From: Arthrobacter sp. B3I9
Lineage (GTDB): Bacteria > Actinomycetota > Actinomycetes > Actinomycetales > Micrococcaceae
DNA: 64,000 nt
Assembly (NCBI RefSeq): GCF_030816935.1
Contig: NZ_JAUSYO010000001.1
Span: forward strand, 372,001 to 436,000
Direction of reading: 5' to 3'
Shown: positions 1-7,905 of the stretch, in pieces
Numbering within the stretch: the stretch's first letter is position 1
Layout of the letters: the number at the start of each line of letters is the position of its first letter
Made by a program: the position numbers and the translations under genes
Notes under the pieces: model-generated
Databases searched by the model: none
Seen by the model: only the letters and a program-made list of their open reading frames with translations
What the model was told of the DNA's origin: nothing

Positions 1-913
1 CTGAGGAGCCATCGAGGACCACGCCGTCAGTGGCGATCTTCTCGCCGGGGCGGACCACAATCACGTCGCCCACGGCCAGCCGGTCGGCCGGTACCTGGTA
101 TTCGCTCCCGCCGCGCAGGACGGTGGCATCCTTGGCGCCAAGATCCAGCAGGGCACGCAGGGCGTCGCCGGCTTTTTGCTTGGCATTGGCCTCCAGATAG
201 CGGCCTAGCAGCAGGAAGGTGGTGACGACGGAGGCCACCTCGAAGTACAGCCCGCCCGGATCCGGCTCCGCGCCGCCCATTGCCTGGGGTCGTCCGGTCA
301 GCCCCGGATCAGCGACGAGCTGCCAGGCTGAGAACAGATAGGCTGCGGTCACACCGAGGGACACGAGGGTGTCCATCGTGGACGCGAAATGCCGGGCGTT
401 AACTGCGGCCGCCCGGTGGAAAGGCCACGCCGCCCAGCTCACGACCGGCAGGGCGAGGGCGCCGGCCACCCACCCCCAGTTGGCGAACTGGAACGCCGGG
501 ACCATGGAGACCAACAGCACCAGGACCGTAAGTGCGGCGGCCACGATGAGTCGCGGGCGCAGCGTCACCGCGGTTCCACCGTGGGCAAGATGGTCCTCCG
601 CGGAACGGGAACTGGCCGGCTCCCCGGTGCCGGCGCTCAGTTCGGCCGGCCCGGGCGCAGTGGTTCTGGTGCCCGGACGGATCGTGGCCTTGTAGCCTGC
701 TGCCGCCACCGTGGCGGTGATCTGCTCGTCCGTGATGTCCATGGGGACCTTCACGTGCGCCGACTCAAGGGGAAGGTTGACCGACGCCTCGACGCCGCTA
801 AGCTTTCCCAGCTTGCGTTCGACGCGGTTGACGCAGGAGGCGCAGGTCATGCCCTCGATGTCGAGGTCGATCATGCGGCTTCCCGGCTGGTCCAGCAGGT
901 GTTCGGTACTCAC
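1..913 (-). CDS. copA: Copper-translocating P1B-type ATPase, N-terminal part (cut by window edge)
   Basis: N-terminal 304 codons of a heavy-metal P-type ATPase that exports Cu(I) across the cytoplasmic membrane. An HMA domain with the GMTCASC metal-binding motif lies near residues 20-26. Four hydrophobic segments follow, and the sequence stops in the start of the actuator domain (RPGEKIATDGVV), so the TGE loop, CPC membrane motif and DKTGT phosphorylation site lie outside the window. GTG at 913 is chosen because AAGGAAG precedes it at good spacing. It is the last visible gene of csoR-copZ-copA. Copper specificity is inferred from the CsoR and CopZ neighbours; the ion-selective membrane motif cannot be seen. 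Confidence 0.9.
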   Translation of the reverse strand, partial: MSTEHLLDQPGSRMIDLDIEGMTCASCVNRVERKLGKLSGVEASVNLPLESAHVKVPMDITDEQITATVAAAGYKATIRPGTRTTAPGPAELSAGTGEPASSRSAEDHLAHGGTAVTLRPRLIVAAALTVLVLLVSMVPAFQFANWGWVAGALALPVVSWAAWPFHRAAAVNARHFASTMDTLVSLGVTAAYLFSAWQLVADPGLTGRPQAMGGAEPDPGGLYFEVASVVTTFLLLGRYLEANAKQKAGDALRALLDLGAKDATVLRGGSEYQVPADRLAVGDVIVVRPGEKIATDGVVLDGSS

Positions 914-975
914 GGCTTCTTCCTTGTTCGCACAGCGGTGGTGCGGCTTGCCGCCGATTTGCGGCTGCCCCGGTC

Positions 976-1206
976 TCAGGCTTCGTTGGCCACCATCAGA
1001 TAGCCTGCTTCGGCGATCGCCTCGCCGATCTCGGCGGCGGACAATGCTTCGGTGGAGGTGATGGTGACTGTCGAAACGCCGCCGGCGTTCAGGTCCACGT
1101 CGACCTGCTCGACGCCGGCAAGCGCCTCCAGCTCTTCGCTGACCGAGGACACGCAGTGGCCGCAGGTCATGCCGGAAACGTTGACGGTGGTGGAAACGGT
1201 GCTCAT
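976..1206 (-). CDS. copZ: CopZ-like copper chaperone (HMA domain)
   Basis: A 76-residue protein made of a single heavy-metal-associated ferredoxin-like domain. The GMTCGHC motif near residues 13-19 supplies the two cysteines that bind Cu(I) in this family; the chaperone passes copper to the CopA N-terminal domain. The length is normal for CopZ. ATG at 1206 has a clear AAGGAG ribosome binding site. It lies between csoR (78 nt upstream) and copA (62 nt downstream), all on one strand, consistent with a single copper-induced operon. The family call is certain; the metal is inferred from context. Confidence 0.92.
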   Translation of the reverse strand: MSTVSTTVNVSGMTCGHCVSSVSEELEALAGVEQVDVDLNAGGVSTVTITSTEALSAAEIGEAIAEAGYLMVANEA

Positions 1207-1284
1207 GGCTTGCTCCTTGGTGGGGGACGGTGTCGGGGAAAGCAGGGTAGCGGCAATCCGATGGTGTGCTGGGAGGGGCGGCCG

Positions 1285-1629
1285 CTACCGCAGCAGGCGG
1301 CCGATGGCATCGGTGGCCTCTTTGACCTTGGCGTCGATGGCGCCGGCGCGGAGCTCCGGGTCGGGTTCTGAGGCCGCCCCGACAACACAGTGGCCGATGT
1401 GTTCCTCCACCAGCCCCAGGCTGACCGCGTGCAATGCCTTCGTGACCGCGGCGACCTGCGTGAGGATGTCGATGCAGTACTTGTCCTCGTCGACCATGCG
1501 GGCGATGCCGCGGACCTGACCTTCAATCCGCTTCAGCCGGCGTAGGTAGGCCTCCTTGCTGGGGCTGTAGCCGGGCAGTCCGTGCGCAGCGTCAGCAGGA
1601 GTCATCGTTTGGAGTTCAGACTCGTTCAT
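1285..1629 (-). CDS. csoR: CsoR-family copper-sensing repressor
   Basis: A 114-residue all-helical DUF156/CsoR repressor. The Cu(I) ligand set Cys52-His77-Cys81 is visible, with the same 25- and 4-residue spacings as the Cys-His-Cys triad of mycobacterial CsoR. The RLKRIEGQVRGI segment (about 31-42) is the conserved DNA-contact region. In this family, apo-protein represses and Cu(I) binding releases DNA. It heads the csoR-copZ-copA operon and has two operator-like palindromes immediately upstream, so autoregulation of the whole operon is expected. The N-terminal extension of about 20 residues is a little longer than in some homologues. Confidence 0.93.
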   Translation of the reverse strand: MNESELQTMTPADAAHGLPGYSPSKEAYLRRLKRIEGQVRGIARMVDEDKYCIDILTQVAAVTKALHAVSLGLVEEHIGHCVVGAASEPDPELRAGAIDAKVKEATDAIGRLLR

Positions 1630-1640
1630 GCCGCAAACCT

Positions 1641-1680
1641 ATACCCCACGGGGGTATCCGTCAAGTACCCCCTAGGGGTA
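1641..1680. promoter_or_regulatory. Two CsoR-type operators upstream of csoR
   Basis: Two GC-box palindromes lie 12-52 nt upstream of the csoR start: ATACCCCACGGGGGTAT at 1641-1657 and TACCCCCTAGGGGTA at 1666-1680. Both match the TACCCC-N-GGGGTA form known for CsoR operators. Their centres are about 24 bp apart, so two CsoR tetramers could bind side by side. Confidence 0.8.
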
Positions 1681-1718
1681 TCCATAGGCTCCAACCCGAA
1701 CAGTCAGGGCACAAAAAG

Positions 1719-1764
1719 GCTCCGGAGCGCGTTATTGGGGGATACGCACTCCGGAGCAGCTTTT
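1719..1764 (-). terminator. Rho-independent terminator between usp and csoR
   Basis: A 14-bp stem with one mismatch (GCTCCGGAG core, arms 1719-1732 and 1744-1757) encloses an 11-nt loop. Read on the minus strand it ends in CTTTTTGT; the plus strand also carries a short T tract (1761-1764), so it may act both ways. It sits where it would stop transcription from the usp gene running into the csoR promoter. The rest of 1690-1891 shows nothing else. Confidence 0.7.
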
Positions 1765-1891
1765 GGGGTAGTCCCTTCATCGGGCTACGAAAATAAGCTT
1801 ACTTGGTGATCTCCGGGGAAGGCCAGCGCCTCGAATAACTACTTTCGCTTTACTTTTTGGACGGGCAGAAAGCCGCGGATTTCCGCCACGG

Positions 1892-2422
1892 TCAGGCACT
1901 GCCGGCGGGACCGGAAGTACGTGGCAGGCGCGCCGGGCCGAGCTCGGGGGCGGGGACGATCAGGACCGGGCAGTTCTGGTGGTGGCTGAGCCACGCCGCC
2001 ACGGATCCGTTGAGGGCCTCGGAAATCCGGTGCCCGAGACCGCGCTCGGGCGTGCCGACGATGATCATGCCCGCGCCTGCTTCGGCGGCGAGCCTGCCGA
2101 GCGCCCGGGCAGGGTCACCGGCCAGAGTCCGCAGAGTCCACGCAACCCCCAGGCCGTCACAGGCCGCCCCGGCCACGGAACGCAGCTCCTGGGTCACGGC
2201 CCGGATTTCGGCATCGTCCGCGTCGGGGTGCAGGGACAGCCGGTGCGCCAGCCGCGCCGGATCCCACTCCACCAGATAGCTGGCCTCGTCAACGTAGGCG
2301 CAGATTAGCGGCGCGGACAGACCGTCGGCCAGTGTTGCGGCCGCCCGCAGCACTTCCGGGTACTGCCCCGGCACGACGCCGACCACGAGGGGTGCCATAC
2401 CGGTGGGGCCGTCGTCGGACAT
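1892..2422 (-). CDS. Universal stress protein (UspA family)
   Basis: About 176 residues with one Usp fold: a beta1 strand APLVVGVVPG near the start and a C-terminal GTPERGLGH...GSVAAWL...CPVLIVP segment that corresponds to the nucleotide loop and last strand of the family. The usual G-2X-G-9X-G(S/T) ATP signature is only partly met, so ATP binding is uncertain. ATG at 2422 is used; a TTG at 2428 is a possible start two codons earlier. It is a single gene upstream of the copper operon and separated from it by a terminator. The substrate or stress signal cannot be told from sequence. Confidence 0.85.
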   Translation of the reverse strand: MSDDGPTGMAPLVVGVVPGQYPEVLRAAATLADGLSAPLICAYVDEASYLVEWDPARLAHRLSLHPDADDAEIRAVTQELRSVAGAACDGLGVAWTLRTLAGDPARALGRLAAEAGAGMIIVGTPERGLGHRISEALNGSVAAWLSHHQNCPVLIVPAPELGPARLPRTSGPAGSA

Positions 2423-2620
2423 ACTCAATTGTTGCCCGCCCGGCGGGGCCTGAACAGGGGCCAGCCCGGCGGATGCAGCTCACGGCTTTTCGTTCAGACC
2501 CGCTGGCGGGTACACTTCGACGTTGGCGGCGACGACTTCTCCATCGGCCCGGGAATACCATACCCATCGTGTATGTTGCACTCCCGTCAGACAAGAACGA
2601 CAGAAAAGAGAACCACCTAA

Positions 2621-2923
2621 GTGGCAACCGATTACGACGAAGTACGCTCCGACGTCAAGGAGTCCCAGGACAGTTCCCTGGAAGCGCTGCAGTCGGCGAA
2701 TGCACCCGACGCCCGCAGCGTGGTCCGGGAACTGGATGAATCCGACGCGCTGGATGACACGATGGTCCCGGGCGGCGAGTTTGTTGCCGAGGAACTCATT
2801 GTGCAGGTCATCCCGCAGGCCGAGGACGAGTTCACTTGCTATTCCTGTTTCCTGGTCCGGCACCGGTCCCAGATCGCCCGCGAAAAGAACGGCCACAAAT
2901 ACTGCGTCGAATGTGAGGGCTAG
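2621..2923 (+). CDS. DUF4193 family protein (actinobacterial, zinc-ribbon-like)
   Basis: A 100-residue acidic protein of the actinobacterial DUF4193 family. The N-terminus MATDYDEVRS and C-terminal half EFTCYSCFLVRHRS are typical. Four cysteines in two CxxC pairs (73/76 and 95/98) suggest a zinc ribbon. The first 65 residues are low-complexity and rich in Asp/Glu. The start is GTG at 2621, with only a weak GA-rich Shine-Dalgarno. Function is unknown in the family; a zinc-binding adaptor or transcription-associated role is speculation. The 198-bp stretch upstream (2423-2620), between it and the divergent usp gene, should hold both promoters. Confidence 0.85.
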   Translation: MATDYDEVRSDVKESQDSSLEALQSANAPDARSVVRELDESDALDDTMVPGGEFVAEELIVQVIPQAEDEFTCYSCFLVRHRSQIAREKNGHKYCVECEG

Positions 2924-3052
2924 AGTTCCTTCGCAAGAATGCGGCGGTGAGGCCGGGAGCCTGCGGGCCCGGGTGGCCGCCGCCAGCGGGTGGCCCTTGA
3001 AGACCTCCGGTGCGCGGCCTAACGTTTAAGAACGTAAGGGAGGGTGACCACC

Positions 3053-3253
3053 GTGGAAATCTTCATGTGGTGGCTGGATCTGGATCTGGCAAGCAAGGAG
3101 TGGCTGCGGGAGAACCTCCGCGCCGACGAGATCCCGCTGCCCGTGCTGCAGGGGATCGCCGAAGCCGGCGGTCCCCGACGGGAGGACGTCCCGCAGGTGC
3201 TCGCAGACGCGGACTGGGACTTTATCGAGATCCAGTCCGAATTCGTCGACTGA
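3053..3253 (+). CDS. Small conserved-type hypothetical protein
   Basis: A 66-residue acidic protein (MEIFMWWLDLDLASKEWL...DWDFIEIQSEFVD) with no recognised domain, no signal peptide and no membrane segment. I take GTG at 3053 as the start because AAGGGAGG at 3036-3043 then lies 9 nt away; a GTG at 3044 abuts that site and is less likely. Coding is supported by strong GC3 bias and a good ribosome binding site. It lies between DUF4193 and the beta-propeller gene, all on the same strand but with gaps of 70-130 nt. Function unknown. Confidence 0.65.
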   Translation: MEIFMWWLDLDLASKEWLRENLRADEIPLPVLQGIAEAGGPRREDVPQVLADADWDFIEIQSEFVD

Positions 3254-3324
3254 GCCCCTCCTGCGGGCAAAACCAGCGGGCTGAAACCGTTGCGGCCCCC
3301 CGGCCGGGGTGGTTGCATGGGGGC

Positions 3325-4470
3325 ATGGCTACCGCAGACAGTTATGTCCTGGCGATCGGCACCAAAAAAGGGCTCTGGCTGGCCAGCAGTCCCGACCGCA
3401 CGGCCTGGTCCCTGTCGGGCCCGCATTTCCTGATGAGCGAGGTCCCTAGCATCGCGATCGACACGCGCCAGGGCGGGACGCGCGTCCTGGCCGGTGTCCG
3501 GTCCGAGCACTGGGGACCGACGGTTTTCCACTCCGATGACCTCGGGGCGAGCTGGAACGAGCCCGAGCAGGGTGCCATCCGCTTTCCCGAAGGTACGGAG
3601 GCGGCCCTCGAACGCGTCTGGCAGATCCACCCCGACGCCGAGTCCCGCCCCGGAGTGGTCTGGGCCGGCTGCGAACCCATTTCCGTCTGGAAGTCCACGG
3701 ACGGCGGCGAACACTTCGAACTGAACCGGGGGCTCTGGGACCACCCGCACCGCAGCCAATGGGGTGCCGGCTATGGTGGCGCCGCAGCGCACTCGATCGT
3801 GGTGGACCCCACCGGGGAAAAGGTCCACATTGCCATGAGCACCGGCGGGGTTTACCGCTCGCTCGACGGCGGTACCTCCTGGGAGCCCAGGAACAAGGGG
3901 ATATCCGCGTACTTCATGCCGGATCCGAATCCGGAATTCGGCCAGTGCGTCCACAAGATCGCAGCCGATGCGTCAGTGGAGGGCCGCCTTTACGCGCAGA
4001 ACCACCACGGCGTGTACCGCACCGACGATGACGCCGAACACTGGGAATCGATTGCGGAAGGGCTTCCGGCCGATTTCGGGTTTGTCATGCTCACCCACCC
4101 ACGCCGGGCCGGCACGGCGTGGGTGATCCCGCTGAAGGCCGACGGGGAAAGGATCCCGCCGGAAGGCAGGCTGGCCGTCCACCGGACCAGTGATGCGGGT
4201 GCCAGCTGGACCCGGCTCGAGGCGGGGCTTCCGCAGGCCGAGTTCAACTCCGTGCTTCGCGACGCAGCGTGCGTTGATGCGGCGGAGCCGGCCGGCGTGT
4301 ACTTCGGAACCCGCGGCGGCAGCGTGTACGCCAGTGCGGATGAGGGCGAAACCTTTGCGGAGGTGGCCTCGCACCTCCCGGACGTGCTGTGCGTGCGGGC
4401 TGCTGCGGTGTCCCCGGCAGGAGCCGCCGTGCCGGACGTCGCCCTGACCGCGCAGGTCCCCCATGGATGA
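3325..4470 (+). CDS. BNR/Asp-box beta-propeller protein (sialidase-like or VPS10-like repeat protein)
   Basis: A 381-residue protein with six Asp-box (S-x-D-x-G-x-x-W/F) motifs at about 70-77, 124-131, 179-186, 233-240, 289-295 and 337-344, spaced about 50 residues apart as expected for a six-bladed propeller. There is no signal peptide, so it is probably cytoplasmic. Automatic pipelines often call such proteins exo-alpha-sialidase, but I see no sialidase Arg triad or FRIP motif, so no hydrolase activity is claimed. ATG at 3325 is used; reading upstream of it gives no homologous sequence. It overlaps the MoaD/ThiS-like gene by 8 bp, which implies translational coupling and a shared role. Confidence 0.8.
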   Translation: MATADSYVLAIGTKKGLWLASSPDRTAWSLSGPHFLMSEVPSIAIDTRQGGTRVLAGVRSEHWGPTVFHSDDLGASWNEPEQGAIRFPEGTEAALERVWQIHPDAESRPGVVWAGCEPISVWKSTDGGEHFELNRGLWDHPHRSQWGAGYGGAAAHSIVVDPTGEKVHIAMSTGGVYRSLDGGTSWEPRNKGISAYFMPDPNPEFGQCVHKIAADASVEGRLYAQNHHGVYRTDDDAEHWESIAEGLPADFGFVMLTHPRRAGTAWVIPLKADGERIPPEGRLAVHRTSDAGASWTRLEAGLPQAEFNSVLRDAACVDAAEPAGVYFGTRGGSVYASADEGETFAEVASHLPDVLCVRAAAVSPAGAAVPDVALTAQVPHG

Positions 4471-4750
4471 GATCAGCGTCCTGCTCCCCAGTGTGCTTCA
4501 GCCGCTGGCCGGCGGGCAGTCCGTCCTGACTGCGCCCGCCGACGCGGCGGTTACGGTAGCGGGAGTGCTGGACACGGTGACCGGGGGCTATCCGGCCCTT
4601 TCAAGGCGGCTGCGCGATGAAACCGGGAAAGTCCGCCGCTACGTGAATATATACGTCAACGGGAATGAGATCCGCCGGTTGCAGGGTCTGGCCACCGAGG
4701 TCTCACCCGGCCAGGAACTGCTGATCATGCAGTCGGTCGCAGGAGGCTAG
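4463..4750 (+). CDS. MoaD/ThiS-family ubiquitin-like sulfur-carrier protein
   Basis: A 95-residue beta-grasp protein ending in a free Gly-Gly (SVAGG), the feature by which MoaD/ThiS proteins are adenylated and thiocarboxylated by an E1-like enzyme. The segment PALSRRLRDETGKVRRYVNIYVNGNEIR is typical of MoaD-like proteins. Its ATG overlaps the end of the beta-propeller gene by 8 bp. No MoeB/ThiF-type activating enzyme, MoaE or ThiG lies in the window, so the partner must be elsewhere. A role in molybdopterin, thiamine or another sulfur pathway, or in protein modification, cannot be decided here. Confidence 0.82.
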   Translation: MDEISVLLPSVLQPLAGGQSVLTAPADAAVTVAGVLDTVTGGYPALSRRLRDETGKVRRYVNIYVNGNEIRRLQGLATEVSPGQELLIMQSVAGG

Positions 4751-4755
4751 CGGCC

Positions 4756-4992
4756 TCAAGCGATCCGCCAAAGGCTGCACTCGTCCGTATTGACGGCTTT
4801 GCGGGTGCCCGACGCCCGGTCCAGAATCCAGACGACGCCGATTCCCGGGGCGGTCTCCTGGACACTGCCGCGGCGGACCACGACGTCGTCGTAGTTCGGG
4901 CCGACACGCAGGCGGGCTTCTATTTCGTCGCCGCGATGCAGCTGGTCCACGGCGCGGATACGGGTCACATGGGCGTTGGCTTCCTTTAACAT
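4756..4992 (-). CDS. Hypothetical protein, 78 residues
   Basis: A small beta-rich-looking protein (MLKEANAHVTRIRAVDQLHRG...VWILDRASGTRKAVNTDECSLWRIA) with no recognised domain, signal peptide or membrane segment. ATG at 4992 is preceded by GGGAGG at a good distance, which fixes the start; in-frame codons further upstream look non-coding. It is convergent with the MoaD-like gene (5 nt between stops) and read toward it. Function unknown. Confidence 0.6.
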   Translation of the reverse strand: MLKEANAHVTRIRAVDQLHRGDEIEARLRVGPNYDDVVVRRGSVQETAPGIGVVWILDRASGTRKAVNTDECSLWRIA

Positions 4993-5123
4993 GGCGGGGC
5001 CTCCCGGACTGGAGCTGGTGCCTGCTGTTGCCGGCCCCTCAAGTCTCCTGCGCCAATGTTGCCGCCGGATTTCCGCACGGTAAGCGGTGGGTAAGGATTG
5101 GGCGGCCGGGCCGTTACCGACCC

Positions 5124-6818
5124 TCACGGAATGTGGCGGTCCCCGGGGTGCCGGATCCGGAACCAGCGGTAACCGTAACGGTCCAGCTCCAGCTCAAAGC
5201 CGCCGTCGTCCGCCACCGGGACATCGTGTCCACCCAGCAGGTCACGCAGCACGGCACCGGAAAAGCCCGGTTGCGGATTTCCGGGCGAGGTGGCGTTGGC
5301 GGCCACCGATGCCGGTTCCGCTCCAAAGTTGTGCGCGAGGACGACCGTTGATCCGGCCCAGTTGCACCGATGCAGCAGGACTTTGTCTGCCCGGTGCGGA
5401 ATCAGCTCAAACTCACCCCAGCCGAGTTCGGGACTTTCACGGTAGCGCTGGATAAGCGTGGCAATGAAGTTCCAGAGTGACTCCGGATCCCGCTTTGCGG
5501 CGGCCGCGTTGATGTTCTTTGGCCCGAAGTATCCGTCCACCACGGGAGCCACCAGATCCTTGGCCGGTGCCGTGGAGAAGCCGCCGTTCTCGGCGTCGTC
5601 CCATTGCATCGGGGAGCGGACGGCCGAACGGCCCTTCGCGCGCAGGTCCTCGCCCATACCGATCTCCTCGCCGTAGAACAGCACCGGCGTGCCGGGCAGC
5701 GAGAACATCAGCGAATAGACCATCCGGATGCGCGCCGGGTCTCCCTTGAGCATGGTGGGCAGCCGGCGCCGCAGGCCCCGGCCGTACATCTGCATGTCTT
5801 CGTCCGGCCCGAAGGCGGCGAAGACCTCTTCGCGCTCCGCGTCACTGAGCTTGTCCAGCGTCAGTTCGTCATGGTTCCGGACGAACATCGCCCACTGGTT
5901 GTCCGGATATATGTCCGGGCGGTTGGAGAGGCTCTTGGCCAGCGGCCGCGCATCCTCGCGCGCCAGCGAGAGGTACATGTTCTGCATGGAGAGAAAATCG
6001 AACTGCATGTTCAGCTCGTTTCCCCGGTCCCCGCCGAAGTACTCCAGCTGCTCCTCGTACGGAAGGTTGACCTCGCCGAGCAGGACCGCGCTGCCGTAGC
6101 GCCGGTTCAGGAAGCTGCGCAGGGCACGCAGGTACTCGTGCGGGTCGGTCCTTGCGGCCGCGTCCGCCGGTTCGCCGCGCAGCTCCAGAAAAAACGGGAC
6201 GGCATCCAGGCGGAAACCGTCCAGGCCCAGCTGAAGCCAGAATCCCATGGACTTGGCAATCTCGTCCCGCACCTTGGGATTCATCACGTTCAGGTCCGGC
6301 TGGTGCTTGGCGAACATGTGCAGGTACCACTCGCCGCTGCCCTCGTCCCGGGTCCAGAGGGAGTTCTCCTCGCCGGGGAACACAACTTCGGTGGAGGTGT
6401 CGGGGGGAGTGTCCTTGCGCCAGACGTAGTAATCCCGGAAGGGGTTGTCCACCGACTTCCGGGCCTCGATAAACCAGGGGTGCTTGTCCGAGGTGTGGTT
6501 GATGACAAAGTCGGCTATCACCCGGATGCCGCGGTCCTTCGCCGTCCGGATGAATTCCACCACGTCCCCGAGGGTGCCGAGGCGGGGATCGACGCCGTAC
6601 AGGTCGGTGACGTCGTAGCCGTCATCGCGGTCCGGAGAGGGGTAGAACGGCATGAGCCAGATGCAGGTGACCCCCAGCGCGGCCAGGTAATCGACACGCT
6701 GGATCAGTCCGCCGAAGTCCCCGGTGCCGTCGCCGTCGTCGTCGAAAAAGGTTTCCGGGTCCAGGCAGTAGATCACCGCGTTCTTCCACCACAGGTCCGA
6801 GGTCTGCGCGATTCTCAC
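5124..6818 (-). CDS. GH13 alpha-amylase-family protein, trehalose-synthase-like
   Basis: A 564-residue glycoside hydrolase family 13 enzyme with all four catalytic regions: DFVINH (about 103-108), GFRLDA with nucleophile Asp205, GEV with acid Glu249, and RNHD with Asp317. The RNHDELTLDKLSDAEREE region and GRGLRRRLPTM stretch resemble trehalose synthase (maltose alpha-glucosyltransferase) more than secreted amylase, and there is no signal peptide. A likely role is cytoplasmic trehalose/maltose or glucan metabolism; TreS activity is not proven. GTG at 6818 overlaps the stop of the upstream LLM gene in GTGA, so the two are translationally coupled. It lacks the maltokinase partner often found next to treS. 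Confidence 0.85.
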   Translation of the reverse strand: MRIAQTSDLWWKNAVIYCLDPETFFDDDGDGTGDFGGLIQRVDYLAALGVTCIWLMPFYPSPDRDDGYDVTDLYGVDPRLGTLGDVVEFIRTAKDRGIRVIADFVINHTSDKHPWFIEARKSVDNPFRDYYVWRKDTPPDTSTEVVFPGEENSLWTRDEGSGEWYLHMFAKHQPDLNVMNPKVRDEIAKSMGFWLQLGLDGFRLDAVPFFLELRGEPADAAARTDPHEYLRALRSFLNRRYGSAVLLGEVNLPYEEQLEYFGGDRGNELNMQFDFLSMQNMYLSLAREDARPLAKSLSNRPDIYPDNQWAMFVRNHDELTLDKLSDAEREEVFAAFGPDEDMQMYGRGLRRRLPTMLKGDPARIRMVYSLMFSLPGTPVLFYGEEIGMGEDLRAKGRSAVRSPMQWDDAENGGFSTAPAKDLVAPVVDGYFGPKNINAAAAKRDPESLWNFIATLIQRYRESPELGWGEFELIPHRADKVLLHRCNWAGSTVVLAHNFGAEPASVAANATSPGNPQPGFSGAVLRDLLGGHDVPVADDGGFELELDRYGYRWFRIRHPGDRHIP

Positions 6819-7813
6819 AGCAGCAACTCGCGTGCCTCCGCGGGGCTGCTGCCGGCTGCCCGGAGCTGGGGGAGCACGCGCTCCGCGAAGGCGTCGATAA
6901 AGGGCTCCTGCTCCTGGCCCACGAAATGCAGGTAGAGCTCGTCGAAGCCCAGGTCGAGGTAGCCTGCAAGCCACTCGGCGTGCTGCCCGGTGTCGGCGGA
7001 GATGTTGACCGTGGACCGGACCTGCTTTTCGCCGACCTCGGCGCTCACCTGGTCGAAGTGCGCCGCGGTGGGGAGGTCCCATGGAATCGGCGGGTCGAAG
7101 ACGTTGCTGCGCCATTGGTCCAGGGCTATCGCGACGGCATCCTCCTCCGCCGGCGCCCAGGACAGGTGCACCTGCAGGGCGGCCGTGCCCCGGCCGCCGG
7201 CATCGCGGTAGGCGGCGAGCATGTCCTTGAGCTTCGCGGCCGGCTGGTTCACGGTGACAAGCCCGTCCGCCCAGGCGGCCGAGCGGCGGGCCGTTTCCAC
7301 GCTCACGGCCGGCGCGATCAGCGGCGGCTTGATTGCCGGGACGTCCCAGAGCCGGGCCTGCTGGACTTTTACCAGGCCGTCGCGGCTGACCTCCTGGCCG
7401 TCATGCAGTTCGCGGATGATCTGGACCGCCTCCTCCAGGCGCCGCTGCCGCGTCTCCTTGTCCGGCCAGGCCTCGCCGGTGACGTGCTCGTTCATGTACT
7501 CGCCGCTGCCGGCTGCCATCCAGAAGCGGCCCGGGAACATGTCCGCCAGCGTCGCCGAGGCGTGGGCGATGATGGCGGGATGGTAGCGCTGCCCGGGGGC
7601 CGTCACGACGCCGAAGCGCAGCTTTGTGGTGGCCAGCGCGGCGCCGAGCCAGGACCAGGCGAAGCCGGAGTGGCCCTGCCGGGCCGACCAGGGCTCGATG
7701 TGGTCCGAGCACATCGCGGCGTCGAAGCCGGCCCGCTCCGCCAGCTGGACGTCCTTGAGGAGCTGCCCGGGGCTGATTTGTTCGTGCGACGCGTGGAATC
7801 CAAGGGTTGCCAT
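6815..7813 (-). CDS. LLM-class flavin-dependent oxidoreductase (TIGR03885-type)
   Basis: A 332-residue TIM-barrel oxidoreductase of the bacterial-luciferase-like superfamily. N-terminal MATLGFHASHEQISPGQLL, CSDHIEPW (about 35-42) and GSGEYMNEHVTG (about 102-113) fit the TIGR03885 group, which is regarded as a probable non-F420 flavin oxidoreductase. The substrate is unknown. ATG at 7813 is used. It is the first gene of a two-gene unit with the GH13 gene (4-bp overlap). It is divergent from ligC with about 90 nt between the starts, so the two promoters lie close together. Confidence 0.85.
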   Translation of the reverse strand: MATLGFHASHEQISPGQLLKDVQLAERAGFDAAMCSDHIEPWSARQGHSGFAWSWLGAALATTKLRFGVVTAPGQRYHPAIIAHASATLADMFPGRFWMAAGSGEYMNEHVTGEAWPDKETRQRRLEEAVQIIRELHDGQEVSRDGLVKVQQARLWDVPAIKPPLIAPAVSVETARRSAAWADGLVTVNQPAAKLKDMLAAYRDAGGRGTAALQVHLSWAPAEEDAVAIALDQWRSNVFDPPIPWDLPTAAHFDQVSAEVGEKQVRSTVNISADTGQHAEWLAGYLDLGFDELYLHFVGQEQEPFIDAFAERVLPQLRAAGSSPAEARELLL

Positions 7814-7905
7814 CGTTAATGTCTACCGTCACGGGGTGCGCGTGTCGAGGAAAACGCCCTGCGGCGGGGTGGCGGCATCCGGAGAGCCGGGTAAGAATGG
7901 GCCCT

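Noticed and set aside
3325-4470. Exo-alpha-sialidase function for the Asp-box protein
   Set aside because: Asp boxes are structural and occur in many propellers; no FRIP motif, Arg triad, Tyr/Glu nucleophile or signal peptide was seen.
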